Shown: positions 61,663-64,000 of the stretch, piece after piece
Position numbering within the stretch: position 1 is the first letter of the stretch
Layout of the letters: the number at the start of each line of letters is the position of its first letter
Assembly (NCBI GenBank): GCA_911728455.2
Contig: OU452224.1
Location: 1,240,001 to 1,304,000, forward strand
Reading direction: 5' to 3'
From: Marthasterias glacialis
Lineage: Eukaryota > Echinodermata > Asteroidea > Forcipulatida > Asteriidae
Length of the DNA: 64,000 nt
Translations under genes and position numbers: made by a program
The notes under the pieces: model-generated
Told to the model about the DNA's origin: nothing
What the model saw: the letters and a program-made list of their open reading frames with translations, nothing else
Databases searched by the model: none

Positions 61663-62272
61663 AGGTGGGAATAGTTTTACTAGTGAATGGACCTTTTGGG
61701 CATTTATTTCCACTCCTGCAACACGTCTACAGTATGGTTTGCACTAAAACCATACACATTTTGATAGCACAATGTACTAAACTATGTTATTGTATCATTT
61801 TGTACATAGATCACTTAAGATCCAGATAGAAGTAAACATCGCCGGGTGTGATTTCTATTCAACTGATACAAAGTTCGCTAGTCTTCAGCAGAGTGTCACA
61901 GTAAGAGTTTATACCTTTAATATTATCATTCCCTCAATTTAATTCCATTAGCAACAAACTGAAATCGTTCTGATCCTTGATAGGCCTACGTCTTATGCAA
62001 TCTCTGTATATAAACAACCTCTGTATTTATTGTAATTCATCGCAAAGCTTTATTTAAAAAGTGGAATAAAATAAACAAATGAAAAACATAATAATTTAAA
62101 AAAAAGAACAAATAATACAGTAATTTTGTAGAAAACGTAAACTTATTTTATACACTGTTACCAGTTCTCATCCTTCAAAAAATTATTTACTTCATCGATA
62201 TTTCAAAGTATATCAAAATATACTGCAAGTTACACTTTTTCCATACTGCAGGGAAATTCAACGGATCTGATC

Positions 62273-62623
62273 ATGAGGAAGTCGAGCATCATCGCCTTAA
62301 TCATCGGTGTTGTACCTTTATTGTTTGCATCACATGACACACTAACACTGGGATGCAGTGGTGCAAACAAATCAACAAAGGAAACAGAGCAATTAGAAAT
62401 GATTGTTTTGGGTTTGTCCTTGGTTTTTAACGCCATTTTCGACCCTAGGTCATTGGCGTTAGGTGTTCCGTGTTTCTGTTTATCTTTACTGGCGACTTTT
62501 CATTCATCTCTTGCAGCTTGTCACACCATTACATGGACTTGCCGTGGTTGCTGCCAACTTATATGTCCATGTGTTTCGGTTGTACATATATTTTTCGAGA
62601 TATTCTGGGCATGTCCACAATAA
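62273..62623 (+). CDS. Unrecognised 116-residue cysteine-containing membrane protein, copy 2
   Basis: It is identical in length to the copy at 50,449-50,799, with ATG at 62,273 and TAA at 62,621. Changes relative to copy 1 include E3K, F17L, K32N, F47G, the hydrophobic block SVFVNGLF to SLVFNAIF, two F-to-C changes (adding cysteines), F-to-L after CCQ, and A-to-F near the end. Hydrophobicity and the CRGCC and CPC motifs are preserved. The acceptor-like CATACTGCAG precedes the start in the same way. Function unknown; a small membrane or secreted protein is the only supported description. Confidence 0.62.
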   Translation: MRKSSIIALIIGVVPLLFASHDTLTLGCSGANKSTKETEQLEMIVLGLSLVFNAIFDPRSLALGVPCFCLSLLATFHSSLAACHTITWTCRGCCQLICPCVSVVHIFFEIFWACPQ

Positions 62624-63339
62624 ACCTCTATCATTGATGACATCGATTGAATGCTCCCTATTCTTCTGCTGCAAAACAATCTTTGAATGACCACTATAAA
62701 GGTCTCATAAAGTTATAACAAATTTGATCAGTGTCTTGATGACGACAAGAGCAAACTATAGTCGAAACGTTGAGATCAGACCAGTCAGCTATCTTAAGAG
62801 CTAACACTTCTTCCTAGATTAATTCAAAAGAATGTTACAGTGTCTACCATGCAAAGCCTCAAAATCTATCACGATCAAAACAGAAAAATTACAAATATTT
62901 CCTATGAATGAGTGTGACGGGTTTTAATGGGAAGTTAATATTTACCAACATCGTAACATTACGGCTATGTCGCTGTGTACTCTTTTTACCATTTTAACTT
63001 TTGTACTGTTTTAATGTATTGTGCTATTTTACAAATGTACAGTGTGTTGAGATATTTACAGGCCTATAGTGCACTTAAAACAATAAATGATTAGATTAGA
63101 TTTCTTCACCATATAATCAAAATTACAAATGAGCAGGAAAGGGGGACGCGTAGGGGCAACACCCTCAATAGAAAGTGAACTCTGTTATTTTGATTCAATA
63201 AACCAACCCTAAAATATATATTATTACAATTTTATATTTAAATCGCTATTCTGATACCCCACTTGGTCATTTCCAATAAGAGGAAATGTCAATCATACTT
63301 AACTTTGTACAATGTTTCACAGTTTTTATGGCAAGTAGA

Positions 63340-63590
63340 GGTTTAGTTGCCAGCCCGTACATTACAAGTTAGATATTGGAAAATATACCGGTTTAGAATT
63401 TAATAGTAGTATTTGTCCTCACTGCTTGGAAGATCTGGAAACCGAAGTATACTTTGTATGCTTTTGTCCAATTTATAATGTATTACGACAAATATGTATG
63501 ATACCGTTGGTCAAAATAGCACGGAATTTACGCCTTATCCCATTAAGGACAAATATATTTTTCTTGTGAGTTCTAAGGATACAGTTACTA
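63340..63590 (+). pseudogene. Possible LINE C-terminal zinc-knuckle remnant, copy 2
   Basis: Duplicate of the remnant at 51,615-51,870, with the same CPHCLEDLE and CPIYNVLRQ words and the same surrounding stops. It moved with the segmental duplication and is not an independent insertion. Confidence 0.43.
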
Positions 63591-64000
63591 GAACTTTGTT
63601 GCCTAGTATATAATCTCTGCTTATAAGTTAAAGGAAAACCAATTATAATCTGATGTTTATGTTCTATAGCTAACCTAATCTTTCTTTGCCATGATGTAAA
63701 CCTTTCATTGTTGTAACCCTTCCCCAGGGTATGGGGTACGTTCCGTTTTGGGAATAAATACATAACAGTGTGTAGTAGTCCATTTTCAGGTGAAGCGATA
63801 AAAGCCATCGCAGTGCATAATTTTTTACACTGAAATACAATTACAGAGACATTGTGCCATCTAATTCTCTCCTACCAAAAATGTCGATCTTGTATCCGCA
63901 GGGAAAACTTATATTACATTGTGCTGAAGATCAGACGAATTCTGAATGGATTTGGAATTTGTGCATGATTTATTAAATTTGTAATGGGTTTGTAACACAA

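Larger units (their letters stand above)
59264..64000 (+). repeat. Segmental duplication, copy 2 (runs off the window)
   Basis: The match to 47,441-52,279 starts abruptly at TTGCATTGGGG (59,264) and continues to the last base. It is direct, 11.8 kb away, and nearly identical apart from the 116-residue exon and a deletion of about 97 bp near 63,290. Confidence 0.93.

Overview
This is animal nuclear DNA. It is AT-rich and intron-bearing, with few genes and many repeats. The gene content suggests a marine invertebrate, most likely a deuterostome such as an echinoderm: a rhodopsin-like GPCR pair, a RING/B-box TRIM protein with a C-terminal propeller-like region, and ISG12/IFI27-like genes. Decayed THAP-DDE and YqaJ transposon genes, an RTE-type LINE fragment and frequent TAGGCCTA-type words fit this. 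The species assignment is inference.

Layout. 1-1.7 kb: nothing firm. 2.03-6.24 kb: a satellite of about 40 copies of a 105-bp unit, with a 735-bp higher-order duplication. 7.07-7.42 kb: a 74-bp tandem repeat. 8.19-10.42 kb: a tandem array of tRNA-Glu-like units split by a roughly 0.8-kb inverted-repeat transposon and followed by a tRNA-headed SINE. 10.66-11.87 kb: another minisatellite. 13-25.9 kb: old paralogous blocks, three copies of a TTAA-flanked piggyBac-like MITE (one with its empty site preserved in a paralogous block), a decayed THAP/DDE transposase, a convergent YqaJ exonuclease-like remnant, and small exon-like segments on the minus strand. 26.6-28.4 kb: a transposon with perfect 54-bp inverted ends beside a 919-bp near-palindrome.

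The gene-bearing half starts at 32 kb. A two-exon GPCR lies on the minus strand (36,140 to 32,159). A TRIM-type gene with an in-frame stop lies on the plus strand (40,700-43,044). An RTE reverse-transcriptase fragment sits near 45.5 kb. An ISG12/IFI27-like gene (47,368-47,649) and an unrecognised 116-residue hydrophobic protein (50,449-50,799) follow. A second GPCR lies on the plus strand (52,771-56,832), and then second copies of the ISG12-like and 116-residue genes.

The last 4.7 kb is a direct, nearly identical duplicate of 47,441-52,279. The tandem unit is therefore about 11.8 kb and probably carries another GPCR copy just past the right edge. The two GPCRs are mosaics: almost identical blocks surround a sharply diverged 122-bp cassette covering the end of TM4, extracellular loop 2 and the start of TM5. 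The duplicated 116-residue exon differs about ten times more than the DNA around it. Both patterns suggest gene conversion within small multigene families. The co-location of TRIM, ISG12-like and receptor genes could be an innate-immunity neighbourhood, but nothing in the sequence proves a shared function.
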